From Acanthochlamys bracteata (lineage: Eukaryota; Streptophyta; Magnoliopsida; Pandanales; Velloziaceae), in contig CM034133.1 of the NCBI GenBank assembly GCA_019914995.1, positions 3,348,001-3,412,000 of the forward strand: a stretch of DNA of 64,000 nucleotides, written 5' to 3'. The first letter of the stretch is position 1. Every line of letters begins with the position of its first letter. Under the pieces are notes generated by a model that saw only the letters and a program-made list of their open reading frames with translations, was not told the origin of the DNA and ran no database searches. Both the position numbers and the translations under genes were made by a program. This document shows, piece after piece, positions 35,978-47,711 of this stretch.

Positions 35978-36249
35978 TTAATCGATGCTGGATTAGTCTG
36001 TAAATTTCTTTTTTTTTTTCAATTTGGTTGCTGCGTAACTAATGGATATAGCAAGTTGTTGATTCTTAAGAAAGAGTATAATTGATATTTAAGGAAAACG
36101 AAAGACTGCAATCCAGTGGGGTTCATGCATTATATGATTTGAAGTGTTGAATCTCTTATGAGACGGAAAAAACAGATACAATCCTCAAACATGTGTTAAA
36201 TGGGCTGAGGCACTTCCTTCTGCCCAATCCACCAGGTGGTGCAGAAGTG

Positions 36250-36480
36250 CGTATTTTTAAAATAATTTTGAAATAATTTTTTTTAAATAAATAATATTTT
36301 TATTTTTTTAAATAAGTTTTATTTTTTAATTTGAAATAATAAAAAATTTTAATATGTAGAATCTTTTATATTCTATAATATTTTAAATAAATTTTATAAA
36401 ATTTATTTAAAAAATATATTAAAAATTTAAAATAAAAAATTTAAAATTATTTTTTGGAAAAGATCATGTAAAACGCTCAG
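36250..36480. mobile_element. AT-rich MITE, GGGGCGTTTGG family, decayed
   Basis: AT-rich body with a right edge GTAAAACGCTCAG. The left end is not clear. Confidence 0.4.
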
Positions 36481-36834
36481 TAATGTGAAAAGCATCCTGT
36501 CAGGCTATTTGTTGTTCTCTGTACTCCGACTCTCCGAGTCAGACGAATAAATTCACTACTTTCAAAAGCACTTATAAATTTTTTTAAAAATAGATAATGT
36601 TTTTATTTATTTTGATAAATAAAATTTATTATTTTATATAATAAAAATAAATAGTAAACTAATTTTATCATGTAAAGTTTTTATAGTTAAAATTCTTTTA
36701 ATAAAATCTATAGAAAAATAAAAGATATATAATTTTTCTAAAATGAGAAGCCGAACAGCTCTGGAATGTGAAGGCTGAGTTCATAACTATGAAGCACTTA
36801 CATGTATCCAAGGAAAACTCAAAAGTATTCGGAA

Positions 36835-37083
36835 TTATTTGGGATTGTTTATCAAATAAAATTTTTTTGAAATAAAAAGTATTTTTTTTATTTATAAAAA
36901 TGAGTTATATTTTTTTATTTTAAAAAATAAAATATATAATAAAAGAATTTTAATTATATAAAATTTTTCTATATTATCTAAATTTTTAAATAAATTTTAT
37001 AAATATTTATATAATATATATTAAAAAATATGAAATAAAAAAAATTAAAAAATTATTTTTAATATGCACTACCAAACGTAGCC
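36835..37083. mobile_element. AT-rich MITE, GGGGCGTTTGG family
   Basis: The left end ATTTGGGATTGTTTATCAAA and the right end CACTACCAAACGTAGCC flank the family body. Confidence 0.55.
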
Positions 37084-37243
37084 TAAACCTTATCAAAGCA
37101 TATTCTTTCTTGAGAAAACGTATGCAGTCTGGACGGATAGTGTTAGAGCATCATGACCCACCGATCTTGACATAGAAAACAAAGATAACCTTGAAATTAA
37201 AAAAGAGGAGCAAATAATGTTGCGAAAAATTAAAACACATAAC

Positions 37244-37316
37244 TGGAGATGCAGGGGATCGAACCCTGTACCTCCCGCATGCAAAGCGGGCGCTCTACCA
37301 TTTGAGCTACATTCCC
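37244..37316 (-). tRNA. trnA-UGC: tRNA-Ala (anticodon TGC)
   Basis: It folds into a full 73-nt cloverleaf without intron: D arm GCTC/GAGC, anticodon arm CCCGC-TTTGCAT-GCGGG, T arm CAGGG-TTCGATC-CCCTG, discriminator A. It keeps the G3:U70 pair that identifies alanine tRNAs. The acceptor stem GGGAATG/CATCTCC has one A4-C69 mismatch; the usual plant gene reads GGGGATG. Boxes A (TAGCTCAAATGG) and B (GGTTCGATCCC) are intact. A TTTT tract on the minus strand at 37235-37232, about 9 nt past the 3' end, is a Pol III terminator. Confidence 0.93.
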
Positions 37317-37630
37317 GTTGGTTAAAAGTCAATTTTAACTAAGACTCTTGTAAAACCAAGCTATCTTCTTCATCTTTATTTTAATTTCGACCTTTTTATT
37401 TATTTTAATTATTATTTTGAATTCTACCTTTTAGTTTCACATTAAATTTATTTCTATTAAAATTTAACTTTATTTCACAAATTTCACAATTCGAATTTTA
37501 CTTGCATAAAATTTAACTTTTACGAAATCAAATTTCGCAAAATTCAATTATCTGCAATTTGAAATACCACGTTATCTAGCAAGCCCAACACTTCGGAGCC
37601 CGAAGCCCAAATCACTACAAAGTACATCCA

Positions 37631-39205
37631 TCAAGCTGTAACCATATTGTTCGTTGCGCGCTCTCTGACGCGCACCGGCATCCCGTTCTTCATTCGCAGC
37701 GTGAGCGAAAGCATCTGCTGCGGCGGGTTGCTAACATCTCCGGCGAATTCTAAAACATACCTCTCCACCACACTCGCAACAATTGACTTCATCTGTACGT
37801 AAGCCATCTCTTTACCCAAGCACATTCTCGGCCCAGCATGAAACGCCGGGAACTTGAACGGACTCTCCTGCTTAAACATTCCTGTATCTTCTTCTAACCA
37901 TCTCTCTGGTTTGAATTCTAAACAATCTTTTCCCCAAATTTGTTCCATTCTTCCCATCGCGTATGGGTTGTAAGAAATGAACCAGTCCTTCTTAATCTGG
38001 ATTCCCTCCGGCAACACTTCGTCTCTTTGGCAAGTCAATCTGTTGGCTGGAACCGGCGGGTATAGACGCATCGATTCTGTGATTGCGGCTTGTAGGTATT
38101 GCATATCTCGCAACTCATCAAAACTGAAGCACTCTGTTTTATTGCTGTCGCTGCTCCGGTGATTTCTTACTGCTTTTATTTCTTCGAGAATCTTCGATTC
38201 GACATAGGGTCTTGATGAGAGTATCCAGAAGAACCACGTTAGGGCCGATGATGTTGTTTCACGACCGGCTAGGATGAAGCTTATCACCACATCTCTTAGG
38301 AACTCGTCGGACCCTTCACCTCCTGTCGCGATGAATCGCGAGAGCAGATCGTCAGTGCCGAGCTGCTCCTGTGACGACGATGATTCGATTTCTCTCTTTC
38401 TTGATCGAATTATCCGCAAAGCGAAATCATGCACGATTTGAATCGATTCTTTGAGCCGCCGCTCAGACCCGAAGTTGAGCAACCTCTTGATCATCCAAAC
38501 CCATGTGATTGCGTAGCGGAACCGTCCGGCGCTGAAGTTTGCAGCATCGCGGAATGCCTCGGCAAAGCCCGCCGCCAACTTGGTGTTTCCCTCCTCTTTT
38601 TCTCCCGCGAGACAAGCTGGATCGACGCCAAAGGAAACTCTGCAAACATTGTCAAAGGCGAATCGCTCGAGCACGTCTTGGAGATCGATTGTTTTTCTGA
38701 TTGCGGAAGCTTTCGCGATGAGAGGGAGAAGGCGGTCGGTAATCTCGTGCTGCACCGTGTGCACGACGAAGTTTCTGAGAGATTTTGTATTAAACTCAAA
38801 GCTTGCAGTCTTACGCTGCAAACGCCATAGCTCTCCGTCAGAGTTGAAGATTCCCTGTCCGAGAAAATCTTCTAAAATATTGATAAATTGAGGACCCTTG
38901 ATGTAGTTGTCGACGTGGGTTTTGAGCATGTGCTCAACTACGGCAGGGTTGGCCGTGATAATACCACGGATGTTTCCAAGCCGTCGGAAAACAATTGTAT
39001 TCGTTGGGGAAGCAGCAAGGGCGTCTGTGATCCGGTCGTTAATCCGATCACGGTTTCGGAGGAAACTAGGAAGGTGTCCAACAATTGGGTATGCCCGGAG
39101 GAAACCGTTGGTACTGGGATCATCAGCTTGGTCACGTTCACGCTTGGGTTTCAACAAGTAGTAAAGTGGAATGCTGATGATGATTGCCAACAACAAGAGA
39201 GACAT
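37631..39205 (-). CDS. Cytochrome P450, CYP94 family (CYP94D-like)
   Basis: Intronless gene, 524 aa, typical of CYP94s, which are ER-bound omega-hydroxylases of fatty acids or, in some subfamilies, of jasmonoyl-isoleucine. An N-terminal membrane anchor (about 2-18) is followed by the P450 fold. Visible are LWRLQRKTASFEFNTKSLR (C helix), the I-helix AGRETTSS, the K-helix ESMRLYPPVP (ExxR), the ERW of the PERW region, and the haem loop FHAGPRMCLGKE with Cys462 as haem ligand. The block DELRDMQYLQAAITESMRL and the haem loop are of CYP94 type. CYP94D-like is my best guess by eye; the substrate cannot be told. The ATG at 39205 gives a full-length anchor. Confidence 0.93.
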   Translation of the reverse strand: MSLLLLAIIISIPLYYLLKPKRERDQADDPSTNGFLRAYPIVGHLPSFLRNRDRINDRITDALAASPTNTIVFRRLGNIRGIITANPAVVEHMLKTHVDNYIKGPQFINILEDFLGQGIFNSDGELWRLQRKTASFEFNTKSLRNFVVHTVQHEITDRLLPLIAKASAIRKTIDLQDVLERFAFDNVCRVSFGVDPACLAGEKEEGNTKLAAGFAEAFRDAANFSAGRFRYAITWVWMIKRLLNFGSERRLKESIQIVHDFALRIIRSRKREIESSSSQEQLGTDDLLSRFIATGGEGSDEFLRDVVISFILAGRETTSSALTWFFWILSSRPYVESKILEEIKAVRNHRSSDSNKTECFSFDELRDMQYLQAAITESMRLYPPVPANRLTCQRDEVLPEGIQIKKDWFISYNPYAMGRMEQIWGKDCLEFKPERWLEEDTGMFKQESPFKFPAFHAGPRMCLGKEMAYVQMKSIVASVVERYVLEFAGDVSNPPQQMLSLTLRMKNGMPVRVRERATNNMVTA

Positions 39206-39249
39206 GGTCGATTCAAGATGCTACGAACTTCTTGTGGTTTATGGTATTA

Positions 39250-42200
39250 ACAAGCCTGTTTCTATTGCTAAAAGATAGCGAATCTTTAACAAGACTTGAC
39301 AAAACAAGTGCTTAACTTATGCATGATTTCAAGATCCTTCAAAGCTGAAACAGAGCTACTTTTCTTTCGTATATCTTATAGTTGTGGAAGTTACCTACCA
39401 TCTTCGCATGGAGGAATTCTAAGCCAGTACACGTGTTCTCATTCTTCATCAGAAAGTTAGGAGATAAGACATCTTACCAGAGCTGGTCTGGGCCTAAAAG
39501 ACAGTTAGCAGAGCTCTATTCTATTTGTTGGGCACAGTTCTTGGGCTTCCTACTAATTGTTTAAAATGAATGGAGTTTTCAGATAGCTGTGTAATCCTAG
39601 AGCAAACAAATGACTAGATGCACTTGACTGAATTTTATAATTGCATAAAATTTCATGTTCACTCAAGACTTGCAACAAAACAAATAGACGCATGCTGAAC
39701 TTTGTACAAGACTCCTATCTTCGTACCCATGGAGGAAGACGTCCAGCTATTTCCACAAAAGGCTTCGGAAGGTTACAGAAACTCTTCCACACCCCTTCTA
39801 TGTACACCAGTCCTCTAACCCAGGTTATTATACAAAACAACATTCAAAAAGGTATACTAGAACTCAAGCTTCGAGCAAACATTTAGTTGATTATATACCT
39901 TCAAGATGGTTATTGATCAGGACATGAAGGGTAAGAAGTTGTTGAGGAGGTATCCTGATGGCTTCGTGTCTATGAAGATGGTTCTAAGTACACATTGTTT
40001 CTGGAGATTCTATACCTACACCTTAGAAATTGTCATAGGAAAGATGCAACCTGGAGCGTTGTCAGTTATTTCTATCCTCTTTGTGGAACATGGTGAGAAT
40101 GGATATGCTTCTTTATAATATACTTGCTACCATGAATTAAAATGCTTCATCTAAGTTGAAAGTAAATTATATCTCCTCAACTAAAACATCATATAGCATT
40201 TGAGGATGGAGTTAGACATATGAATATTGAGCTATAAAACATCTAGAACTTTATTGCATTACTTTTATTTTTGTGCTTGATGGACTTCATTTCCTAACAC
40301 ATTTTCATATTTCATGACTATTTCACATATTTGTCTGCTAATTGTGTTTAGCATTTCCAGATACTTATCTAACACAAAATGTACAATGGTCTTATCTTCT
40401 GCCTATCCTTTCTATTGATAATTCACTTCTCTTATTTACAGGACCTTATGGATTATCGAAGCGATATACTTGATTCGTTTTAAACTGAACTGTGTCTCTG
40501 TTGTATTCCTCTTTAGGTGAAATCCAGGCTGATCTCAATGCTGGCCAATAAATTATGATAGATATGTGAAGCTTCTGGAATGGACACACAAGTATCCTTT
40601 TTATGTCATATGCTTAAAATTAACATGATTCATTGTTGTAATTTAAGGAACTGGTGTTAACTTTTCAAATGTTTAAAAAAAAAAATCAAGTTTATCATTC
40701 AGTTGCACCCCACTAGGCCTTGTTAATTGTGGTTGTTCTTCTGACATTTTCTGGTCGTTTTATGTCTGATTTTTCTTATCAATCTTGTCGTTGACATACT
40801 GGTTGATGCACTAAAGTAGCAAAAGTGAACGTTTGAGCAGACTTGAGGGCACTTCGTGCAGATTCAAGAAACGGAGTAAGAAACTTTGTGCAAAGAATGA
40901 AATGATAAAATTTTTATTTGTAAGAGATTCCTGAAAGCAATGAAGAGATATTGCTCTACAAGACCTTAGAATTTATTAACAGAAACCCTGGTGAATAACC
41001 ACTGTTGCTTGTTTTTCCCTAGAACCAACTGCATTGCATGATGATTTGGTTATGATCTACACGTATAATAATGGTGTCTGGGAAAGATAATGTTGAGTTC
41101 GTAGTTGTTTTTGTGTACAAGAATAATCTTCTTTTCCCTTTGAATTGAAGCACATTGTCTAATGGATTCCGTTATTGCTGGCAGCCCTGCACTGATAAAG
41201 AAGCTTAAGGGGATATGGTATTGAATAGAGCATTCAGAAGGTTCACTATCTCAAGTTATAGGAGAGGAGGCAGAGTCTCTTCAATCCGCTCATAGGCTGC
41301 TACAAAAATAAAGTTTGGCTACGTTGAGCAATATATTGTAACTAAAGTTAATGAAACGTTCCATCTTATAATACATAGTCATTTGTAAACATTGAAATCC
41401 GAAACAATAACCTCATGTAAATGTAAAGATTATCATAATAAAGTGCTCTTGGCTGCAGTGAAATGAGTTTTTAATAAGTGATGAAATTTTTTTTTTTTGA
41501 GAATTGGGTTTGAGAAATGAGTTGAGCTTTGTATTTGATTGTATTTAGAAGTGAGTCTGGAAATATTTTCATCATATTTTAAAGCTGAGTGTGGGAGTAA
41601 ATTTTTAGCCCAAAGAACTAAAAATTATGCCCTAAACCAATTGCACTTTACCTAACGCCTAGCTGGACTTTGTTTGGACCAACACAGGAAACCAATTGTG
41701 ACAACCAACCAGTGTTAAAGTGTTTGACGGAAAAACAACTTGCAATGTTTAATGGGCTCCATCTCAGCCAACTTATTAATATCCATGCCTATCTCCTTTC
41801 ACTTCAGGCAACTATCTGCCATAAAACTTTGCAACGAACTTCTTCGAACAACATACTCATGATCATACTGTATCTTAGCTCTTTGTGAGCAGCAAACCAA
41901 TCAACAACGTTCTTCCTCAACTGAACGTCCTAAGGTCTGTCGGCATCGGTTGGAGAGGTACACCAGTGACTGACGCTCTTTTGACGGAGAAATTTTCCGC
42001 GCCATATCATTGTCGTTCTAGTGCTGCACTGAGCAGAAAGGCTTGCTTTGGACTTGGAGTACACTTGAATCATTCACGCAAATGTACATTCTTGGAATAC
42101 TCTGAAATTGGGTGATCACTGCTGTTTAATTACCTTTATTTTGTGCAATTCAAATGGTTGCAGATATTTCCCTACTAAGCATTACTGACCAGAGATCCAT

Positions 42201-43453
42201 CATTGAGTACGGAAATGAATCCATGGAACAGAGCGGATGCAATAATTTTCCTTAGACTGCGACTAATCTCATGATATGTGATCATAATTATGGAGATTGT
42301 GAACAAAAATTAAAGCAATACTATCTTTTCTTGATATAGTTATACACATCAAAATTACAACTCAGTGATGAACTCTCTTTTTAAGAAAAAGCATTATAGC
42401 TCTTTTAAAGTTTTCTAATATTAATTTTGTGTTTGGCAAGTAAAAATCTTCAATTAGTAAGCGGAAAAACGAAACGTGTAAAGCTTTTACCTCAAAATGG
42501 AATCAATTATTTAGAAATCCAAGAATCCACTAAGCTTTGCTTCTTCAGAACCATAACAATACAGCTATAATGTTCATCATCAGAAATTAAAATCTAAAAA
42601 TCTCCAGATTTTTTTTTGTATATGTTAATCAAACAGAATCAATTCAGGAGCAGATGGCTTATTGCTGATTGACATCACTAGCTAATAAGAGAACCCACTT
42701 TGAACTGGAATATATATACATACTAGCTAGTGGATCCTTAAAAGAAAAAGCTGCAGGATTTGTTAAGATTCTAATCCAAAAAAACTGTCAGCTTAACAAA
42801 AGTGACCTAACTTATATTCTGCAATTAATAACTGGATGTCAGCCTTGCTTAGGTTGTATAAAGCCATCCATATATACTTGGAATCGTAACAACGATCGAT
42901 ACCGTTGACGTCAGTCTTCAGTCTGATCAGAATCCGGCAAGCAAGTTGCATTATTACATCGATCATTTTCAGAATTATGCATCTTAATGATTCATATAGT
43001 AGAGAACATTTCTTCAAGAATTGTGGTCAGGCAACAGGCCAGCAGAACCTAAGAATCCAAAGCATTTGATTCTAATACAAAGCATTAATTTTCTGGAGAG
43101 AATTTTAAGTCATAATCTGGACTCTGGACAGCAACAGCAGTTGAACATAGGCAATATTTCCAAATTTCTGGTCCTCCCCATAATCTGGATTGCTGTTAAT
43201 AAATTTTCAAACCAACAACAAAATTGAACAAGTTCAAACGCAAGTTTTTCACACCTTCGATTTAATTTCTTGCATACAAGCGAGGTCTATGTACAACCAC
43301 TTTAATCATTCATTCATTGATTATATATATTATCATTTTTCACTTAAAGTTGGCATTAACACTTCAAGATAAACTGGGATTTCCATTCTTTTATTATACA
43401 CAATTTCGCACGTAAAGTAGCTTTTTTTATTTTAAATAGAGAGAGAAGGATGC
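39250..43453. other. Intergenic, no gene recognised
   Basis: About 4.2 kb. Open frames at 39641-39886, 39906-40118, 41670-41888 and 41885-42115 (plus) have balanced base composition but no motif I can place; none joins others into a convincing gene. They could be eroded exons. Confidence 0.45.
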
Positions 43454-43461
43454 CATTTCCA

Positions 43462-44003
43462 TAGGGGTGGCAATATGGGTTCATAAATCGGTTCCGGATC
43501 GACCCATATAATAACCGGATAAAAAAATATTCAATCCTAATCCGATCTATTTATTTATATGGGTCAAAATTATCAACCCTAATCCAACATATTTATAACC
43601 GGGTCAAACTCGGATAGACCCATTTAATAATTAAATTATTAAATAAAAATTATAAATATTAATTTTTAATAATGAAATATCAAAATTATTAATTATGATA
43701 TATTTAAAAAGAAAAAATATTAATTTTGACAAATTTATAAATTAAATAAAAATTAGTTAAAATTAAGATAAATTAAAAAATATATATACAAATTAAATTC
43801 AAATTTTTTGCTATTTTTTTCTAATTATTAAGTAATATATACTATATAAATAGTTAAACGGGTTAAATGGATCATTTTCGGATCAATCCGAACCCGTTTA
43901 AATTTTCGGGTCGACCCAAATTGACCCAAAACTTGCCTAAGGCTTGATCCGAACCCGATCTTTTTGGATCGATTTTGGGTCGGGTCGAAATTTGCCAACC
44001 CTA
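43462..44003. mobile_element. Non-autonomous hAT-type DNA transposon, 542 bp
   Basis: The left end TAGGGGTGGCAATATGGGT and the right end ATTTGCCAACCCTA are inverted repeats. It is flanked by CATTTCCA (43454-43461) and AATTTCCA (44004-44011), an 8-bp duplication with one mismatch. The interior shares CGGATCGACCCATATAATAA-type and GGGTCAAAATTATCAACCCT sequence with the element at 9825-10681, so both belong to one family. Confidence 0.85.
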
Positions 44004-44502
44004 AATTTCCATTACTCCATCTTCTTCTTTAATCTACACTGCCATGTTCTCCACGTACATGCAAACCTAATTTATAGATAATCATTCCAGCGTCGGTTCC
44101 CAACATCTGCCGAGCTCTGAAAATACTAGTCCTCGCCGGAGGAGAACCTCCGATGCATCTTCGGAATTAAGCCAAACACATGCTCACTCACACCTGTGAA
44201 TTACTGTACTAAACATACCTCTACCATGCATCAGCATGCAACCACTTGCACAACATTGGTAAAGCTCCCTGTGTCACTACCCACTAACAAGCACAAAACC
44301 TTGCTTTACTATTTGCAGACGCGTTGGAAATCAACCCATACCCAAGCCAATTTGGATAATTTGGGTTTTGGGTTAATTGCGTCCTGAATATGCACCCAGA
44401 TTCCCTCATAGCATTTTAACTCGTACAAATAAATTTACTGCAGATTGCGTTCTGATTCCTCTATAAGCTTGCGTCATACTTAACTCTTAGCACCCAGACG
44501 AG

Positions 44503-44510
44503 TATAAATA
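44503..44510 (+). promoter_or_regulatory. TATA box of the UMAMIT9-like gene
   Basis: TATAAATA at 143 bp before the start codon at 44653, in a GC-balanced context (CACCCAGACGAG upstream). It is the only good TATA match at suitable distance. Confidence 0.6.
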
Positions 44511-44652
44511 CGCTGCCAAGGTTTAGCAGTTTTTGCGTAGGAAAGAGCTGGTAGAGCATTTAGTGTACTCTCACAGGATCTCTTCAGTTTTCATCTTCAT
44601 CGGAGTTTTACCTAGAGAGAAAACAAAGAGTATCGATCTAATTAAGTTGAAG

Positions 44653-46371
44653 ATGGAAGGAGAAGGATGTTTCGGGAGTTTCTTACACAGATTCAAACCA
44701 TACATAGCCATGATATGTCTGCAGTTTGGTTATGCAGGAATGAATATCATCACGAAGGTTTCACTCAACCGTGGCATGAGTCACTACGTCCTCGTTGTTT
44801 ACCGCCATGCTTTTGCAACTCTTTCGATTGCGCCCTTTGCTCTTGTCCTTGAGAGGTAACTAATATGATAATCGCCGACCATCCAATGATCGATGCTCAG
44901 ATTGAGTTGGTAACTGATACTATATGTAATTGATGTTTTTTTATTCACAGGAAAACAAGGCCTAAGCTCACATTTTCCCTATTTATGCAAATATTTATAC
45001 TCGGCCTGCTCGGGTTAGTATACTACTTCTTCATGAAGGCTTTCATGTCTAACATGTAGCGTTACATCGAAAACCAACTGAAGTATATACACTTCATCTT
45101 GCTGCAGGCCTGTGATAGACCAGAACTTCTACTACATGGGACTGAAGTACACTTCGCCGACCTTCTCCTGTGCCATGAGCAACATCTTGCCTGCCATGAC
45201 TTTCGTCATGGCCGTACTTTGCAGGATGGAGAAGGTACACATCAAGAAAGTGAGATGTCAGGCTAAAGTTGTCGGAACAGTTGTGACTGTGGCTGGTGCC
45301 ATGCTGATGACCTTGTACAAGGGACCTATTGTTGAAATGCTATGGACAAAACATGCCCACCCTCATGGACCTCATGCACCGGCTCCTGCTGCAAATGAGC
45401 CAACTGAGAAAGACTGGCTTAAGGGTTCTATCTTCCTTATCATAGCTACTGGTGCTTGGGCTTCACTTTTCATCCTTCAGGTAAAACACGAAGTTTCATT
45501 TTTCCTACATGATTTTACACAAAAGAGATCGAATAAAAGTTAACCACTTTTGGATTTTGACGCGTTTCCGAACTACAGGCAGCAACACTAAAGAGATACT
45601 CTTCACAGCTATCATTGACATCACTGATATGCTTTATCGGCACCTTGCAAGCTATTGCTGTGACCTTTGTAATGGAGCACAAACCTTCCGTATGGAAGAT
45701 TGGATTTGACATTAACCTACTTGCTGCTGCTTATGCTGTAAGTCCAATAGCTCTCCAAGTGCTTCATATACCCTTCTTTGTTAACATGGTATGGAAACTA
45801 ATAACACTATCGGTATGTATGCAGGGTATTGTAACATCTAGTATTGCATACTATGTACAAGGACTAGTGATACAGAAGAAAGGTCCTGTTTTTGCTTCGG
45901 CCTTTAGTCCTCTGATGATGATTATAGTCGCCATCATGGGATCCTTCATTCTTGCTGAAAAAATCTTTTTGGGAGGGTAAGCTTAAAGATTTCATCCACA
46001 AACAAAAGTTCTGAAAGTTCGAAAACCCTGCTTATAATAGAGTACTAATTAGAGTATATACTTTTGGGTGCAGGATCCTTGGTGGACTATTGATAGTTGC
46101 GGGACTCTACGCTGTTCTTTGGGGCAAGTACAAAGAAGGCAAAGAGCACAAAGAAAATGAAGCAATGACGCTTCCAACAGCCATCAAAGGAAGTGAAACA
46201 AACGGCTTGCAGATTGTTGATATCGCACAAGTAGCAGATGATCAAGTTGAACTACAGAAGGTGAAAGGCAGCACCATGGCGATGTCATCTACTAACCAAC
46301 AGACCGTAGTAGCGGTCAGTCTTAGTGCTCCTGAGACTACCATGATAGCCAAGAAAGCACCGAAGGCGTGA
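44653..46371 (+). CDS. WAT1-related / UmamiT transporter, UMAMIT9-like
   Basis: Membrane protein of the plant drug/metabolite exporter superfamily (nodulin MtN21/EamA type); relatives move amino acids or auxin across plasma membrane or tonoplast. There are six exons: 44653-44855, 44951-45013, 45108-45480, 45579-45737, 45825-45976 and 46074-46371. All have GT/AG junctions and join in frame to 415 aa. The first EamA repeat holds KPYIAMICLQFGYAGMNII, GLLGPVIDQNFYYMGLKY and SNILPAMTFVMAVL. The second holds LICFIGTLQAIAVTFVMEH, GIVTSSIAYYVQGLV, FASAFSPLMMIIVAIMGSF and LAEKIFLGG. A His/Pro/Ala linker separates them, and a hydrophilic C-terminal tail of about 75 residues follows. These blocks recall Arabidopsis At5g07050 (UMAMIT9). 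I chose MEGEGCFG at 44653 because the upstream in-frame extension from 44533 runs through 5' leader sequence. Confidence 0.94.
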
Positions 46372-46399
46372 AGGTCTTAGTGCTAGAATAAAACAAAGC

Positions 46400-47706
46400 G
46401 GGCGTGAGAGAGAGCAAGAACTTAGCGGGATGAGTTGGTACAGAGGCTAAGAAGAAGTTATCTTTTTTGTTTTTCATCTTCTTACCTTCGATTTTTCTCT
46501 TTCTTGCCTTTGTTCTGAGTTTGTGTTGTTCTCCGTTTCTAATATGGTGAGGTTGCCTTCTTATGTACGAAAAACCGTTTACTTTGGAAATTTGAAGAAA
46601 CAGAAGCAGAGCTCAACCTTTTCCTGCTAATGATAAATGTTTCCCTTTTTGCTTCATATAACTAGAGATGCCTATTTGAAATAATTTGAACCCCATACGA
46701 TGAAACATATCATCTCTAAATCTATCAATGAGATTGATATGAAGACTTAAAACTGTATTTCTCATTCTTGATCGATATGAAAACTTGAACCTATAAGGCA
46801 TATGGCATTCTTCTACAGCAACAGAGCTAAAGCGAGAAGAAACTCTTCAAAGGCTGAATCTACGACTCAGCCCTTGGACCGTTGCATCAACTTTTATTTT
46901 GCAATCTCGTAAAATGACACAGAAATAAGAGCCAGTAGAAACTGAAATGAATCATTATAAAGAATTCTTGACCAAAACGCTACTTAAGTAATGTTGAATT
47001 ATACCACACTATTTGTTTGTCAATCTGAAAGGCTGTTTATATAGATTTGAGCATTCTCACTTTATGAGCTAGTTTTGGGGTTAAGTTCTATGGGAGACCC
47101 ATTGCTCCGAAAGCCTGATCAGAGTAGGCTTCATACCAGAAGGATATCATATTACTCACGTGAATCGTTTTGAAAATCCTGATGACTGAAAAACCTGTCT
47201 GCAATGGCATCGAGGAAAGACGATGACATGTGCAAGCTTAAGGGACCAATAAAATCTCAACAGGACAGAGACGACATGAGCGGCATACACATGAATATGA
47301 AAAGGAATCATTGGAGGGACAAACTGGTGGAAAGCACCAGGTCCAAGGATCAATTCCATGCAAACTTGCTGCTAGATCAATTCCATGAAATTGCATCTGG
47401 AGATTTGTTTTCAAGGTAGCAGACATCTTTAACTATAACACCAAAAAAAAAGAAAGAATTTGATTCTGTGGTTCCTTCTCCGCATAAACCTTAGTGGGCA
47501 AGTTGCTGATCGATGTTTTTTTTTATTTGGCAAAAACGAATTTTACTCACTTGATTTAAACATTGTACTTTCTCTTCACTCTGAAACAAAATCTTGTTAA
47601 GTCTAAAAGGTATCAACTTTGTTGTCCTATATGAAGGACACTTGATCATGAGATATATCCGTATCAACATACTTCGCTTTTCAACAATGTTATGGATTAA
47701 GGCATA
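46400..47706. other. 3' flank and intergenic, no gene seen
   Basis: It starts with the UMAMIT9-like 3' untranslated region. The open frame at 47204-47419 (plus) has no recognised motif. Confidence 0.5.
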
Positions 47707-47711
47707 TTTAT

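Noticed and set aside
37093-37332. Open frame with CSSNGRAPALHAGGTGFDP
   Set aside because: This is the well-known spurious translation of a tRNA-Ala gene; the tRNA at 37244-37316 explains it.
38429-39250. Several plus-strand open frames of 84-133 codons
   Set aside because: They are antisense to the intact CYP94 gene, whose GC-richer codons keep the opposite strand open; no motif of their own.
44533-44652. 40-codon N-terminal extension of the UMAMIT9-like protein
   Set aside because: It begins just after the TATA box and reads through leader sequence; family members start directly before KPYIAM, so the ATG at 44653 is preferred.
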